NCBI GenBank assembly: GCA_019245255.1
Contig: JAFARV010000958.1
Location: 1-13,231, forward strand
DNA from: Acidobacteriaceae bacterium
GTDB taxonomy: Bacteria; Acidobacteriota; Terriglobia; Bryobacterales; Bryobacteraceae
Length of the DNA: 13,231 bases
Reading direction: 5' to 3'
Below, one piece after another: positions 1-6,831 of the stretch; the first letter of the stretch is position 1; each line of letters begins with the position of its first letter. Below the pieces are notes generated by a model. That model was not told where the DNA came from. It worked only from the letters and a program-made list of their open reading frames with translations, and searched no databases. Made by a program: the position numbers and the translations under genes.

Positions 1-880
1 GGAGCACTACCGGCGCCTGGTTGCCGAGGGCAAAGAAACTCGTATGCCCGTTGCCGTCGCGATCGGGTCGGACCCCGCAACGATGTATTCGGCAGTTCTT
101 CCGCTACCGCCCAGCATCGACGAGATGCTCTTCGCGGGGTTCTTACGCGGTAAGTCCGTCGAGATGGTCAAATGTGAGACTTCGGATATCGAAGTTCCGG
201 CGAACTCCGAAATCGTACTGGAAGGATACCTCAACCTAGGGGAACTTCGACGCGAGGGGCCGTTCGGCGATCACACAGGATTCTACTCACTCGATGATGA
301 ATATCCGGTGTTTCACATTGAGTGCATTACGCATCGAAAAAATCCAATCTATGCTGCCACTATCGTCGGGCCCCCGCCGATGGAAGACTTCTATATGGGT
401 AAAGCCATTGAGCGGATTTTCCTGCCGCTGATGAAAACGCAGTTACCTGAAGTTCGGGACATCTGCATGCCTGCTGAGGGTGTGTTTCACAACCTGATAC
501 TCGTCTCGATCCGCAAGTCGTATCCGGGGCAGGCGCGCAAAGTCATGCACGCGATCTGGGGGCTGGGGCAGGCAATGTTCAGCAAGTGTGTCGTTGTCGT
601 CGACGACGATGTCGATGTCCAGAACGTTTCCGAAGTCGTCTGGAAGGCACTGAACAACATCGATCCTGAGCGCGACATAGAGTTCGTCAAAGGCCCGGTT
701 GATTCGCTCGACCACTCGAGCCGCCTGCCGAACTTTGGTTCGAAAATGGGCATCGACGCTACCACCAAATGGCCATCCGAAGGCTTCACACGGCGCTGGC
801 CCAATGTCATCCAGATGTCGCCGGAAGTGGTGGCGCGCGTGGACGCGTTGTGGAAACGCGCCGGTCTGAAAGCGAAGTGA
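1..880 (+). CDS. UbiD-family decarboxylase, C-terminal part (5' truncated by window edge)
   Basis: The frame is open from base 2, so the gene begins before the window; the ATG at 44 is internal. About 292 residues are visible, roughly the last 60% of a usual UbiD protein of about 480-500 residues. The UbiD signature EGPFGDHTGFYS is present (fragment residues 85-96, counting from base 2); its Glu is the conserved acid that works with prenylated FMN in this family. Other family-like blocks are PVAVAIGSDPA near the left edge, HRKNPIYAATIVGPPPMED, and the C-terminal KMGIDATTKW. Known for the family: reversible, non-oxidative decarboxylation of aromatic or alpha,beta-unsaturated acids using prFMN made by UbiX. 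The substrate cannot be read from sequence, so it need not be the ubiquinone enzyme. The stop codon overlaps the next gene's GTG (GTGA), implying translational coupling with the methyltransferase. Family assignment is firm; the specific role is open. Confidence 0.93.
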   Translation, partial: EHYRRLVAEGKETRMPVAVAIGSDPATMYSAVLPLPPSIDEMLFAGFLRGKSVEMVKCETSDIEVPANSEIVLEGYLNLGELRREGPFGDHTGFYSLDDEYPVFHIECITHRKNPIYAATIVGPPPMEDFYMGKAIERIFLPLMKTQLPEVRDICMPAEGVFHNLILVSIRKSYPGQARKVMHAIWGLGQAMFSKCVVVVDDDVDVQNVSEVVWKALNNIDPERDIEFVKGPVDSLDHSSRLPNFGSKMGIDATTKWPSEGFTRRWPNVIQMSPEVVARVDALWKRAGLKAK

Positions 881-1473
881 GCGAACGCGTCCCTTATCTC
901 GCAACGACCGCTGCAACAGTCTACGACGGCTTACGGTTGCCAGTCACAATCCTGCTCGAGAATGTTCGAAGCATGTATAACGTCGGCGCCTTCTTCAGGT
1001 CCGCAGACGGCGCCGGAGTAGAACGTCTATTGCTGAGCGGGATCACCGCGCGCCCACCGAAGAGCGCAATTCGCAAGACCGCGTTAGGAGCGGAAGAACG
1101 TGTGTGCTGGTCGGCCGTCGACGATCCGTTGAACTCGGCGCTGGACCTGCGCGCCAACGGATACGAACTCGCTGCCGTCGAAACCAGCAATCGAGCGGTT
1201 GATATTTTCGATTGGCGTCCCCGCTTTCCGGTTTGTGTTCTGTTCGGTCACGAAGTGGATGGGCTGTCGGCTGAGTTGCTCGAGGTGTGCGATACGCACG
1301 TACGCATTCCTATGCTCGGGCTCAAACACTCGCTAAATGTTGCGAGCGCCGGGGCCGTCGTTATGTATGAACTTCTGCGCAAGTACGCGAACTATTGGAT
1401 CGCGCGCCATTCCCGGCCGTCTCTCGCTAGCAGGTCATCGGCGCACTTGGGGCCTTCAGTTCCGGATTTGTAG
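877..1473 (+). CDS. SpoU/TrmH-family RNA 2'-O-ribose methyltransferase
   Basis: A 198-residue SPOUT methyltransferase predicted to transfer a methyl group from S-adenosylmethionine to a ribose 2'-OH in tRNA or rRNA. All three SpoU motifs are visible: motif 1 NVGAFFR (residues 35-41), motif 2 FGHEVDGL (123-130) and motif 3 IPMLGLKHSLNVASA (144-158), where the C-terminal trefoil knot binds SAM. There is no N-terminal substrate-binding extension, so this is the minimal catalytic form; the RNA target is unknown. I chose the GTG at 877 because it overlaps the UbiD stop as GTGA and gives a family-length protein; an earlier in-frame ATG at 769 would lie deep inside the UbiD gene. The last 27 or so residues (after ELLRKY) run through the antisense 3' end of zwf and look like a non-conserved tail. 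Confidence 0.9.
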   Translation: MSERVPYLATTAATVYDGLRLPVTILLENVRSMYNVGAFFRSADGAGVERLLLSGITARPPKSAIRKTALGAEERVCWSAVDDPLNSALDLRANGYELAAVETSNRAVDIFDWRPRFPVCVLFGHEVDGLSAELLEVCDTHVRIPMLGLKHSLNVASAGAVVMYELLRKYANYWIARHSRPSLASRSSAHLGPSVPDL

Positions 1474-2921
1474 TTCGGGAAAGCAGCGGGGGCCTGTGCG
1501 GCCCAGCGGTCGAGAATCGGCTGCACAACGCGCCACCCGGCTTCAACGTTATCTGCGCGCTGAAACAATGTCGCGTCACCCGTCATGATGTCGTACAGCA
1601 GCGTTTCGTAACCCGTGCGCGGGGCTGTGCCAAAGTAATCGGCATATTTGAAATCCATACGGACGTCGCCGAGCTTCATCACCGGCCCTGGCACTTTGGC
1701 TCCAAATTCGAGCGCGATTCCCTCGTCAGGCTGTATCCGTAAGAGCATCCAATTCGGTGCCGGTTCGCGCACCTGTGTCCCGCGGAACAGCGCCGCCGGA
1801 CTGCCCTTGAAGCGAATGGCTATCTGCGTTTTGCGAACGCCCAGGCGTTTGCCCGTGCGGACATAAAACGGAACGCCCGCCCAACGCCAGTTCTCAATCA
1901 GGAGCTTCAAAGCTACATACGTTTCAATGTTTGACTGGGGCGAAACGTCCGGTTCTTGGCGATATCCCGGCACAGGTTCGCCCTCAATCTCGCCCGCGGC
2001 GTATTGCCCCCGCACCGCTAGGGAGTCGGTCTCCTCAGGACAGCAGACCCGGATGGCCTCGATTACCTTTTCCTTTTCGGCGCGAACCGCATCCGCCCGG
2101 AATGAGTTTGGAGCCTCCATAGCCGTCATCGCGAGCAGTTGAAACACGTGATTCGGAACCATGTCGCGCAGTGCGCCGGTATGCTCGTAGAACCGGCCGC
2201 GTTTCTCTACCCCCACTGTCTCAGCCGCGGTGATCTGAACGTGGTCGATACGATCCCGATTCCATACGTGCTCGAACATTCCGTTGGCGAACCGGAACAT
2301 CATGATGTTCTGAACGGTTTCTTTTCCCAGAAAGTGATCGATTCGATAGACCTGACTCTCGGAGACGACGTTCAGTATCTGCTTGTTCAGTGCCTTTGCC
2401 GATTGGAGATCATGCCCGAACGGTTTCTCGACGACGATGCGCCGCCAGCGCCCGTCCTGAGTAGCAAGCCCGCTCTGGCCCAGGTGTTCGACTACAGGCC
2501 CGAAGAAACGGTCGGCAATCGCGAGATAAAAAAGATAGTTGCCTTGAGTGCCGGCCTGGGAATCGATCTCCTGCAATTTGCCCTTGAGTGTGTCATACGT
2601 TTCAGGGTTGTTGAGATCTCCCTTCAGATATCGCATGCAGCTCGTGATCCGACCCCAGGCCTGTTGGTCAAACGAGGAATGCTGTCCGGAACTGTTCACG
2701 AACTGCAGCGTCATTTCTTCGAGCGACTCTCCCCATGTCTCGTCGGTCTTGTCGGCCAGGTCGACTCCGACAATCGCGAAATGGTCCGGGAGAAGCTGGC
2801 TGGTTGCCAGATTGTATAGCGCCGGGACGACCAGGCGGCGTGTCAAGTCGCCCCCTGCGCCGAAGATGACCATCACGCATGGTCCCGGACGCTTCGGCTG
2901 AGTTGCCAGATTGTCACTCAT
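1392..2921 (-). CDS. zwf: Glucose-6-phosphate 1-dehydrogenase
   Basis: A full-length 509-residue cytosolic enzyme that oxidises glucose 6-phosphate to 6-phosphogluconolactone with NADP+ (or NAD+), the entry to the oxidative pentose phosphate pathway. The N-terminal Rossmann nucleotide-binding motif reads FGAGGDLTRR (residues 20-29), a variant of the usual GASGDLA. EKPFGHD is at 165-171, the substrate-binding signature RIDHFLGKE at 193-201, and the catalytic-base region GALRDMVPNH at 249-258 (His258 by family analogy). The C-terminus has the family-like PNYKSGTEGPKCADDLLARDGR pattern, so the stop at 1392 is credible even though it lies 82 bp inside the convergent methyltransferase gene. The ATG at 2921 has a good ribosome binding site, GAGGAG, about 10 bases upstream on the minus strand. 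No gene for 6-phosphogluconolactonase or 6-phosphogluconate dehydrogenase is next to it here. Confidence 0.97.
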   Translation of the reverse strand: MSDNLATQPKRPGPCVMVIFGAGGDLTRRLVVPALYNLATSQLLPDHFAIVGVDLADKTDETWGESLEEMTLQFVNSSGQHSSFDQQAWGRITSCMRYLKGDLNNPETYDTLKGKLQEIDSQAGTQGNYLFYLAIADRFFGPVVEHLGQSGLATQDGRWRRIVVEKPFGHDLQSAKALNKQILNVVSESQVYRIDHFLGKETVQNIMMFRFANGMFEHVWNRDRIDHVQITAAETVGVEKRGRFYEHTGALRDMVPNHVFQLLAMTAMEAPNSFRADAVRAEKEKVIEAIRVCCPEETDSLAVRGQYAAGEIEGEPVPGYRQEPDVSPQSNIETYVALKLLIENWRWAGVPFYVRTGKRLGVRKTQIAIRFKGSPAALFRGTQVREPAPNWMLLRIQPDEGIALEFGAKVPGPVMKLGDVRMDFKYADYFGTAPRTGYETLLYDIMTGDATLFQRADNVEAGWRVVQPILDRWAAQAPAAFPNYKSGTEGPKCADDLLARDGREWRAIQ

Positions 2922-3111
2922 TCGTTCGCGTTCTCCTCACCCGATGACTTCGCTTCGTCCTGTTCGGCCGAGGTGGCTAACGGCTACCAGGCATCGATAT
3001 ACCCCGCGGTCCACGTCAAAATTATTGGCACGAATAGCGGAATGTTTCCTCTCATCCGTGATAGCACGCCCGTCCGTATTGAAATAGACCCATTCAGTGT
3101 CTAAACAATGA
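2922..3111. other. Divergent intergenic spacer between zwf and the small membrane protein
   Basis: This 190-bp spacer must carry the promoters for zwf (leftward) and for the membrane-protein gene (rightward). On the plus strand a TTGAAA sits at 3079-3084, but no good -10 box follows at a normal distance before the ATG at 3112. On the minus strand AATAAT (within 3020-3032) resembles a -10 box but lacks a convincing -35. I see no RNA gene, terminator or clear operator. Confidence 0.4.
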
Positions 3112-3567
3112 ATGAGTCTTGGTGAGCAGATTGTCGCGTTATTTATCCTCGCAGCGCCCATCGCTTGCGTGGCGTGGACGGTAACTCACGAGGAGCTCTT
3201 CCGGGAACCGCGCGAATTCTGTAAGGACCGTAGCGAGCATTGCCGGAAGTTTCTCGAGCGCAAGTTTTTCTACCTCTTTACGTGCGAGTACTGCTTTAGC
3301 CATTACATTACAGGCGTTTTCATGCTATTGACGGGTTATAAGCTGCTGTACAACGACTGGCGCGGATACCTGATCGGGTTCTTCGCGCTCGTGTGGATGG
3401 CGAATGTCTATATGAACCTGTATGCGCACGTCCGCCTGGACATCAAGAAAGAAAGAGTCGAAATCGCAGTTCACGAAAAGACGGTTGAAGAGAAAAACCA
3501 GAAGCCTAATGTGCTTGCGACGCCGCCTGAGCTGAGCTCAGTAGCTTCTTCTGGTCGGCGGGCGTAA
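3112..3567 (+). CDS. Small cysteine-containing membrane protein of unknown function
   Basis: A 151-residue protein I cannot assign firmly. A TGA codon immediately precedes the ATG at 3112, so this is the first possible start in the frame; no clear Shine-Dalgarno sequence is visible. It has a hydrophobic N-terminal segment (about residues 5-24), a charged loop with C37 and C44, then FTCEYCFSHY with a CxxC pair (C58, C61) leading straight into a second hydrophobic segment (about 63-80), and a third (about 85-106). A hydrophilic, Lys/Glu-rich tail (107-151) follows. A CxxC pair just before a membrane helix recalls small DUF1360-type membrane proteins, but this is a resemblance only. The four cysteines C37, C44, C58 and C61 could bind a metal or form disulfides (inference). 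The final 20 residues overlap the antisense end of the trehalase gene. Coding status is supported by coherent membrane topology and length. Confidence 0.75.
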   Translation: MSLGEQIVALFILAAPIACVAWTVTHEELFREPREFCKDRSEHCRKFLERKFFYLFTCEYCFSHYITGVFMLLTGYKLLYNDWRGYLIGFFALVWMANVYMNLYAHVRLDIKKERVEIAVHEKTVEEKNQKPNVLATPPELSSVASSGRRA

Positions 3568-5107
3568 GCTCGTCATACATTTTTGTGAAAGCTGCGTTTG
3601 TCCATCCGAAACCCGCCTGATTCGCACTGTACCCGAAGTGAATCTCCGATTCGACATTCGAGCCCTGATGTACGACATCATACTTTTCGACGATGAACCC
3701 TTGCCTGAGGTACTCGCGGCGGACGAGAGTTAGCCATTTCATAGCGATTCGCTCTGCGTCGGCGGCGTAGCCGTAGCGGCGGAGTCCGTCGACTGCGATC
3801 ATCTCGAGCGGCGCCCAGCCGAACGGAGCGTCCCATTGATTGCCGCTCACGTACGTACTGGTCAGCAAGCCGCCAGCCCGCTCGAACGTCGGCAAATTCC
3901 GTACCACGGCAGCAGCTTGTTCCTTGCTGGCAAACCCGGCCCACAACGGGTAGAACGTCGTCAAAAAAGGATAGTGGCGCAGGTTCCTGGTGGCGAAATC
4001 GTAATCGAAGTAAACACCCTCTTTGGGGTCCCACATCAGCCGATTAATAACACCAGCCCGCTTGTCGGCTCGGTCGCGCCATATGGCGGTTTCGCCATCG
4101 CGACCGAGCAGATGCAGTATCTCGGCCGTTTGGGACTCCATCAGGTAGAGCAGGGAATTGAGGCAGACCGGATCGTAATGAATGATGTCGATATTAAATG
4201 GACCGAAACGGTTGGACGGATCGAAGCCTGATTCGCGCATGGATCGGTCACCCTTGAAAAAGAGCGGCGTCAACTGGTTTGTCGAGCGGTCGTAATACTC
4301 ACTGAGATCGTAGTCAGTTACCTGGTGCGTTTTGAAATATTGTTTCACCAGATCGTAGTGGGAGAGACCCTCAGCGTTGCGTTCGCCGGAAAGAACCTCC
4401 GGCGCCGGCCCATCACCAAAATCCCAATAGCGCGACAGGCCTGTTTCCGGCGTAAGGTGCGGCTCCGTGGCCCAGAGTTGGTAATAATGCTCGATTTCGG
4501 GTAGAGCATTCTCGAGCCACCCTTTGTCGTGCGTTCGTTCAAAAACGTTCAGCACCATTTCGGTCAGAAACGGGGGCTGAGAGCGTGTCATGTAGTATGT
4601 GCGATTCGCGTTCAGTACCTTCCCGTAGTTCTCAACTTCGTACAGGAAGTTATCGGCCATATCTTTGGCTAGTTTGAGTTCGCCGTCATGCAGCAGACCA
4701 ACCTGGATGAAGTAACTGTCCCAGCCGTACATTTCGTTAAAGCGGCCGCCCGGCACTACATACGGCAAGGGCAGATAGAGCAATCCCGGTTGGGTGAGCG
4801 AGTCCGGGTTCGCGGGCAGGGGACGGATGTCGATGGTCCGGAAATCGGCCGGGCTCATTTCGGCTGTCAGTTCGCGTGTGATCGCTTTCGAATCAGCGTT
4901 GCTGGGAATATAGAGCGGCCAGCGTCCGTCCGCTTCGGGTTTGAATTTGGGATCCGGGACAGCTTTCGCGAGATTCTTGTTCGACCGCGTTAGCACGGAC
5001 CAGGTCTGCTTGATGTAGTCGAGTATTGGCGGCTGCGAGAGTGCTGCAACCGGAATCGCAAACGCGAGCAGTAAGACGACCGGCGGTGATCGCCGTGACG
5101 GGCGCAT
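3506..5107 (-). CDS. treA: Secreted alpha,alpha-trehalase (GH37)
   Basis: A 533-residue glycoside hydrolase family 37 enzyme that splits trehalose into two glucose molecules, probably in the periplasm. Both family signatures are present: PGGRFNEMYGWDSYF (residues 119-133) and QWDAPFGWAP (424-433), plus the RSQPPF block (175-180). By analogy with E. coli periplasmic trehalase the catalytic acid is Asp296 in ESGFD and the base Glu474 in VEKYD. The glycine-rich GGGGEY stretch usual before the C-terminal FGWTN motif (500-504) is missing; the loop is longer and reads NVESEIHFGYSANQAG. I chose the ATG at 5107 because it gives a clean signal peptide: MRPSRR, a hydrophobic core at about 9-22, and a likely cut after ALS near residue 24. 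An upstream in-frame start at 5236 would lie inside the preceding gene and put 43 odd residues before the signal. The gene starts 28 bp after the PHA-like protein, suggesting co-transcription. Confidence 0.95.
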   Translation of the reverse strand: MRPSRRSPPVVLLLAFAIPVAALSQPPILDYIKQTWSVLTRSNKNLAKAVPDPKFKPEADGRWPLYIPSNADSKAITRELTAEMSPADFRTIDIRPLPANPDSLTQPGLLYLPLPYVVPGGRFNEMYGWDSYFIQVGLLHDGELKLAKDMADNFLYEVENYGKVLNANRTYYMTRSQPPFLTEMVLNVFERTHDKGWLENALPEIEHYYQLWATEPHLTPETGLSRYWDFGDGPAPEVLSGERNAEGLSHYDLVKQYFKTHQVTDYDLSEYYDRSTNQLTPLFFKGDRSMRESGFDPSNRFGPFNIDIIHYDPVCLNSLLYLMESQTAEILHLLGRDGETAIWRDRADKRAGVINRLMWDPKEGVYFDYDFATRNLRHYPFLTTFYPLWAGFASKEQAAAVVRNLPTFERAGGLLTSTYVSGNQWDAPFGWAPLEMIAVDGLRRYGYAADAERIAMKWLTLVRREYLRQGFIVEKYDVVHQGSNVESEIHFGYSANQAGFGWTNAAFTKMYDELTPADQKKLLSSAQAASQAH

Positions 5108-5135
5108 GCACCTGAAAGTATCAGATGCGATACCG

Positions 5136-5453
5136 CTATGTGAGCAGCCCGCGAATCTTGCTTTCCACAGCTTCGCGAGTTTTCGCACCAGGAAGGAGCT
5201 TCTCCAGCAGACCGAGATCCACGTCGATCGCAACATCGGCCGGATTAACGTCGATCGTGCCTCTGATGGGAGCGCTGATGAAGCCCATCTTGGCCGTGAA
5301 GGAGAACGTCAGAGTATTGCCGTTCCAAGCGCGGTGTTCATCCACGACCTTCAAGGGCACACCTGCAATGCCACCGAACAGATCGTCGAAAGAGCGGTCG
5401 ATGTTTCGGCGGACTTCGTCTTGCGTTTTTTTATGCGAGATTGTGATGCGCAA
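5136..5453 (-). CDS. Polyhydroxyalkanoic-acid-system-like small protein (PHA_gran_rgn type)
   Basis: A protein of about 105 residues resembling the small PHA-granule-region family (PF09650/TIGR02610 type). Visible features are an N-terminal RITISHKK followed by an amphipathic helix (TQDEVRRNIDRSFDDLFGG), then WNGNTLTFSFTAKMGFISAPIRGTIDV and the acidic VDLGLLEKLLP stretch before a basic C-terminal helix. The function of this family is poorly defined; members are often found near PHA synthesis genes, but none is seen here. No ATG exists near the N-terminus. Reading further upstream would translate the tRNA-His gene, so I place the start at the TTG at 5453, only five bases after the tRNA CCA end; a GTG inside the tRNA is the alternative. 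It lies between tRNA-His and trehalase on the same strand. Confidence 0.7.
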   Translation of the reverse strand: MRITISHKKTQDEVRRNIDRSFDDLFGGIAGVPLKVVDEHRAWNGNTLTFSFTAKMGFISAPIRGTIDVNPADVAIDVDLGLLEKLLPGAKTREAVESKIRGLLT

Positions 5454-5458
5454 AGGGT

Positions 5459-5536
5459 TGGGGCGGCTGGTGGGATTCGAACCCACGACATCCAGAACCA
5501 CAATCTGGCGCTACTACCAACTGAGCTACAGCCGCC
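5459..5536 (-). tRNA. tRNA-His (anticodon GTG)
   Basis: The minus strand folds as a complete cloverleaf. The acceptor GCGGCTG pairs with CAGCCGC; the extra 5' G (position -1, base 5536) pairs with C73, which is diagnostic of histidine tRNA. The D arm is GCTCAGTTGGTAGTAGC. The anticodon stem is CCAGA/TCTGG around the loop TTGTGGT, with anticodon GTG. The T arm is GTGGG TTCGAAT CCCAC. The 3' CCA is encoded (5461-5459). The D loop is about one base longer than that of E. coli tRNA-His. It lies 34 bases after the TPR gene and 5 bases before the presumed TTG start of the next protein, all on the minus strand. Confidence 0.97.
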
Positions 5537-5570
5537 GTATCAAGATCGAGTTTAACATCCGATCAGAGTG

Positions 5571-5903
5571 TTAGATCGGCAGCAGGCTTAGCGCCGCTTC
5601 GATTTCGGAGCGCGTGTGCAGGTCGCCCTTGCGGGTTGTGATTTCGATTCCTTTCTCGTAGACAGAGCGCGCGTCCTCGACCCGTCCGAGCTTCTCAAGT
5701 GCTTGACCGGCGTGATAGTACGCGGGCGCATAGTTCTCGTCGGCAGCAATCAGCGATTGAAACTCTGTTACGGCGGTCTGAAGATCGCCACTGTTCGCGT
5801 ATTCCATAGCGAGGCCATAGCGAGCAAAAGTGTTCTTCGGGTCCTGGTCGACCATCTGCTTCAGCATGGCGATCCGGTTTGTGGCCATTCCTCCATTTTC
5901 CAC
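5571..5903 (-). CDS. Small tetratricopeptide-repeat protein
   Basis: A 110-residue, probably cytosolic protein made almost entirely of TPR helices, the usual role of which is protein-protein binding. One repeat covers about NTFARYGLAMEYANSGDL and the following helix (residues 23-55), and a second covers APAYYHAGQALEKLGRVEDA and its helix (56-92). The repeats fit the TPR pattern (A/G at position 8, Y at 11, G at 15, A at 20). There is no signal peptide or membrane segment. The start is decided by ribosome binding: the GTG at 5903 has AGGAGG (5915-5910) six bases upstream. The ATG at 5888, six residues later, has GGAGGA abutting it with no spacer, which is a poor arrangement. The partner is unknown. 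It is the first gene of the leftward run that includes tRNA-His, the PHA-like protein and trehalase, and is divergent from the NIPSNAP gene across about 49 bp. Confidence 0.87.
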   Translation of the reverse strand: MENGGMATNRIAMLKQMVDQDPKNTFARYGLAMEYANSGDLQTAVTEFQSLIAADENYAPAYYHAGQALEKLGRVEDARSVYEKGIEITTRKGDLHTRSEIEAALSLLPI

Positions 5904-5909
5904 GCCTTG

Positions 5910-5915
5910 CCTCCT
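5910..5915 (-). promoter_or_regulatory. Shine-Dalgarno sequence that sets the GTG start of the TPR protein
   Basis: Minus-strand AGGAGG with a six-base spacer (CAAGGC) to the GTG at 5903. This is the strongest ribosome binding site seen in the window and favours GTG over the nearby ATG at 5888. Confidence 0.8.
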
Positions 5916-5939
5916 GACCCCTTGCGATGACTTACCCGA

Positions 5940-5945
5940 TAGAAT
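5940..5945 (+). promoter_or_regulatory. Possible -10 box for the NIPSNAP gene (leaderless arrangement)
   Basis: TAGAAT matches the sigma-70 -10 consensus in five of six bases and ends seven bases before the ATG at 5953, so transcription would begin at or next to the start codon. No Shine-Dalgarno sequence is visible for this gene. I see no matching -35 box, so this is tentative. Confidence 0.25.
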
Positions 5946-5952
5946 GCCCGGT

Positions 5953-6756
5953 ATGCAAAGACGCCGTTTCCTGAGTTCCTCGCTTGCGGCATCCGGGGCC
6001 GCCGTGGCTGGCATGGACCTGCTCACAGCGCAGCCAAAGAGCCCGGCAGGCGGGCGCGAATACTATCAGCTGCGGAAGTACCACTTCGACATGGGAGCGC
6101 AACAGAAGCTTGCCCCCTCATATTTTGAGCATGCGCTGATACCGGCGCTGAACCGGCTCGGCATCACGCCGGTAGGGGTCTTTGAGCTTGACATCGGGCC
6201 GGAGACGCCCACGACGTATCTGCTGATGCCCAGCAGTTCACTGGACGTTCTGGCGAACATCGATCTGCTGCTCGCTCAAGATCAGGAGTTCCTTAAGGCC
6301 GGCTCTAACTTCTGGGAGGCGCCTGCCCAGACGCCCGCATTCGGAAGGGTAGAGAGCTCCCTGATGATTGCCTTCCAGGGGCATCCGAAGCTGACGCTAC
6401 CGCCTGCCACGGCACAGAAGGGCAAACGGGTATTCCAGATGCGCACGTACGAGAGCCCGAGCTATGCCGACCACATCAGGAAGGTGGAAATGTTCAACAG
6501 CGGCGAATACGACATCTTCCGAAAGGCCGGGTTCTGGGAGGTGTTCTACGGCGACACACTGATCGGGCAGCGCCTGCCGGCTTTGACTTACATGCTGAGC
6601 TTTGCGGATTTGGCTGAGCTGAACGATAAGTGGAAGACGTTCGGGTCGGATCCCGACTGGAAGAAGCTGTCGAACTCGCCCCGGTATTCCTACGAACCAA
6701 TCGTATCGAAGATTACGAACCTGATTCTGAACCCGGCCGACTACTCGCAGATTTAG
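5953..6756 (+). CDS. Tat-exported NIPSNAP-family protein with two NIPSNAP domains
   Basis: A 267-residue protein. It opens with a twin-arginine-type signal, MQRRRFLSSSLAASG, followed by an Ala-rich hydrophobic stretch (to about residue 26), so it is probably exported folded. Two ferredoxin-like NIPSNAP units follow. The first starts at YYQLRKYHF (about 37-45) and the second at VFQMRTYESPSYADHIRKVE (about 160-179), continuing through AGFWEVFYGD and SFADLAELNDKWKTFGSDPDWKKL. This duplicated, exported form is common in Acidobacteriota and Planctomycetes; its function is not established. The start could also be the ATG at 5944 (three residues longer); I prefer 5953 because it puts the Arg cluster next to the start. 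A longer frame reaching back to 5830 would overlap the divergent TPR gene and has no signal-like N-terminus. It lies 75 bp before the selenoprotein gene on the same strand. Confidence 0.88.
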   Translation: MQRRRFLSSSLAASGAAVAGMDLLTAQPKSPAGGREYYQLRKYHFDMGAQQKLAPSYFEHALIPALNRLGITPVGVFELDIGPETPTTYLLMPSSSLDVLANIDLLLAQDQEFLKAGSNFWEAPAQTPAFGRVESSLMIAFQGHPKLTLPPATAQKGKRVFQMRTYESPSYADHIRKVEMFNSGEYDIFRKAGFWEVFYGDTLIGQRLPALTYMLSFADLAELNDKWKTFGSDPDWKKLSNSPRYSYEPIVSKITNLILNPADYSQI

Positions 6757-6819
6757 CTACCGCCTCATACGAGTTGCGTCTCAAACTTTAGGTTGATGGT
6801 CTCGGTTTTGCAAAGACCG

Positions 6820-6825
6820 TATACT
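6820..6825 (+). promoter_or_regulatory. Possible -10 box for the deiodinase-like selenoprotein gene
   Basis: TATACT matches the -10 consensus in five of six bases and ends six bases before the ATG at 6832, which would give a leaderless or near-leaderless mRNA. The best -35-like hexamer, TTGATG at 6793-6798, lies 21 bases upstream of it, which is too far. Tentative; it resembles the arrangement before the NIPSNAP gene. Confidence 0.25.
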
Positions 6826-6831
6826 TTTGCA

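Noticed and set aside
769..876. N-terminal extension of the methyltransferase from ATG 769
   Set aside because: It lies wholly inside the UbiD gene, and the SpoU fold is complete from GTG 877, which overlaps the UbiD stop.
2139..2819. A 226-residue plus-strand ORF opposite zwf
   Set aside because: It is antisense to a clear zwf gene, has no recognisable motif and is a shadow of GC-rich codon use.
5108..5236. N-terminal extension of trehalase from the start at 5236
   Set aside because: It overlaps the PHA-like gene and would bury the clear signal peptide that starts at 5107.
5106..5574. Two 149-residue plus-strand ORFs across the tRNA-His region
   Set aside because: They translate the antisense of the tRNA and of the PHA-like gene. 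The GGIRTHD and VGFEPTT strings they contain are the typical false peptides from tRNA genes.
5904..6026. N-terminal extension of the TPR protein to 6026
   Set aside because: It would overlap the NIPSNAP start on the other strand and has no TPR-like sequence. A perfect AGGAGG marks GTG 5903.
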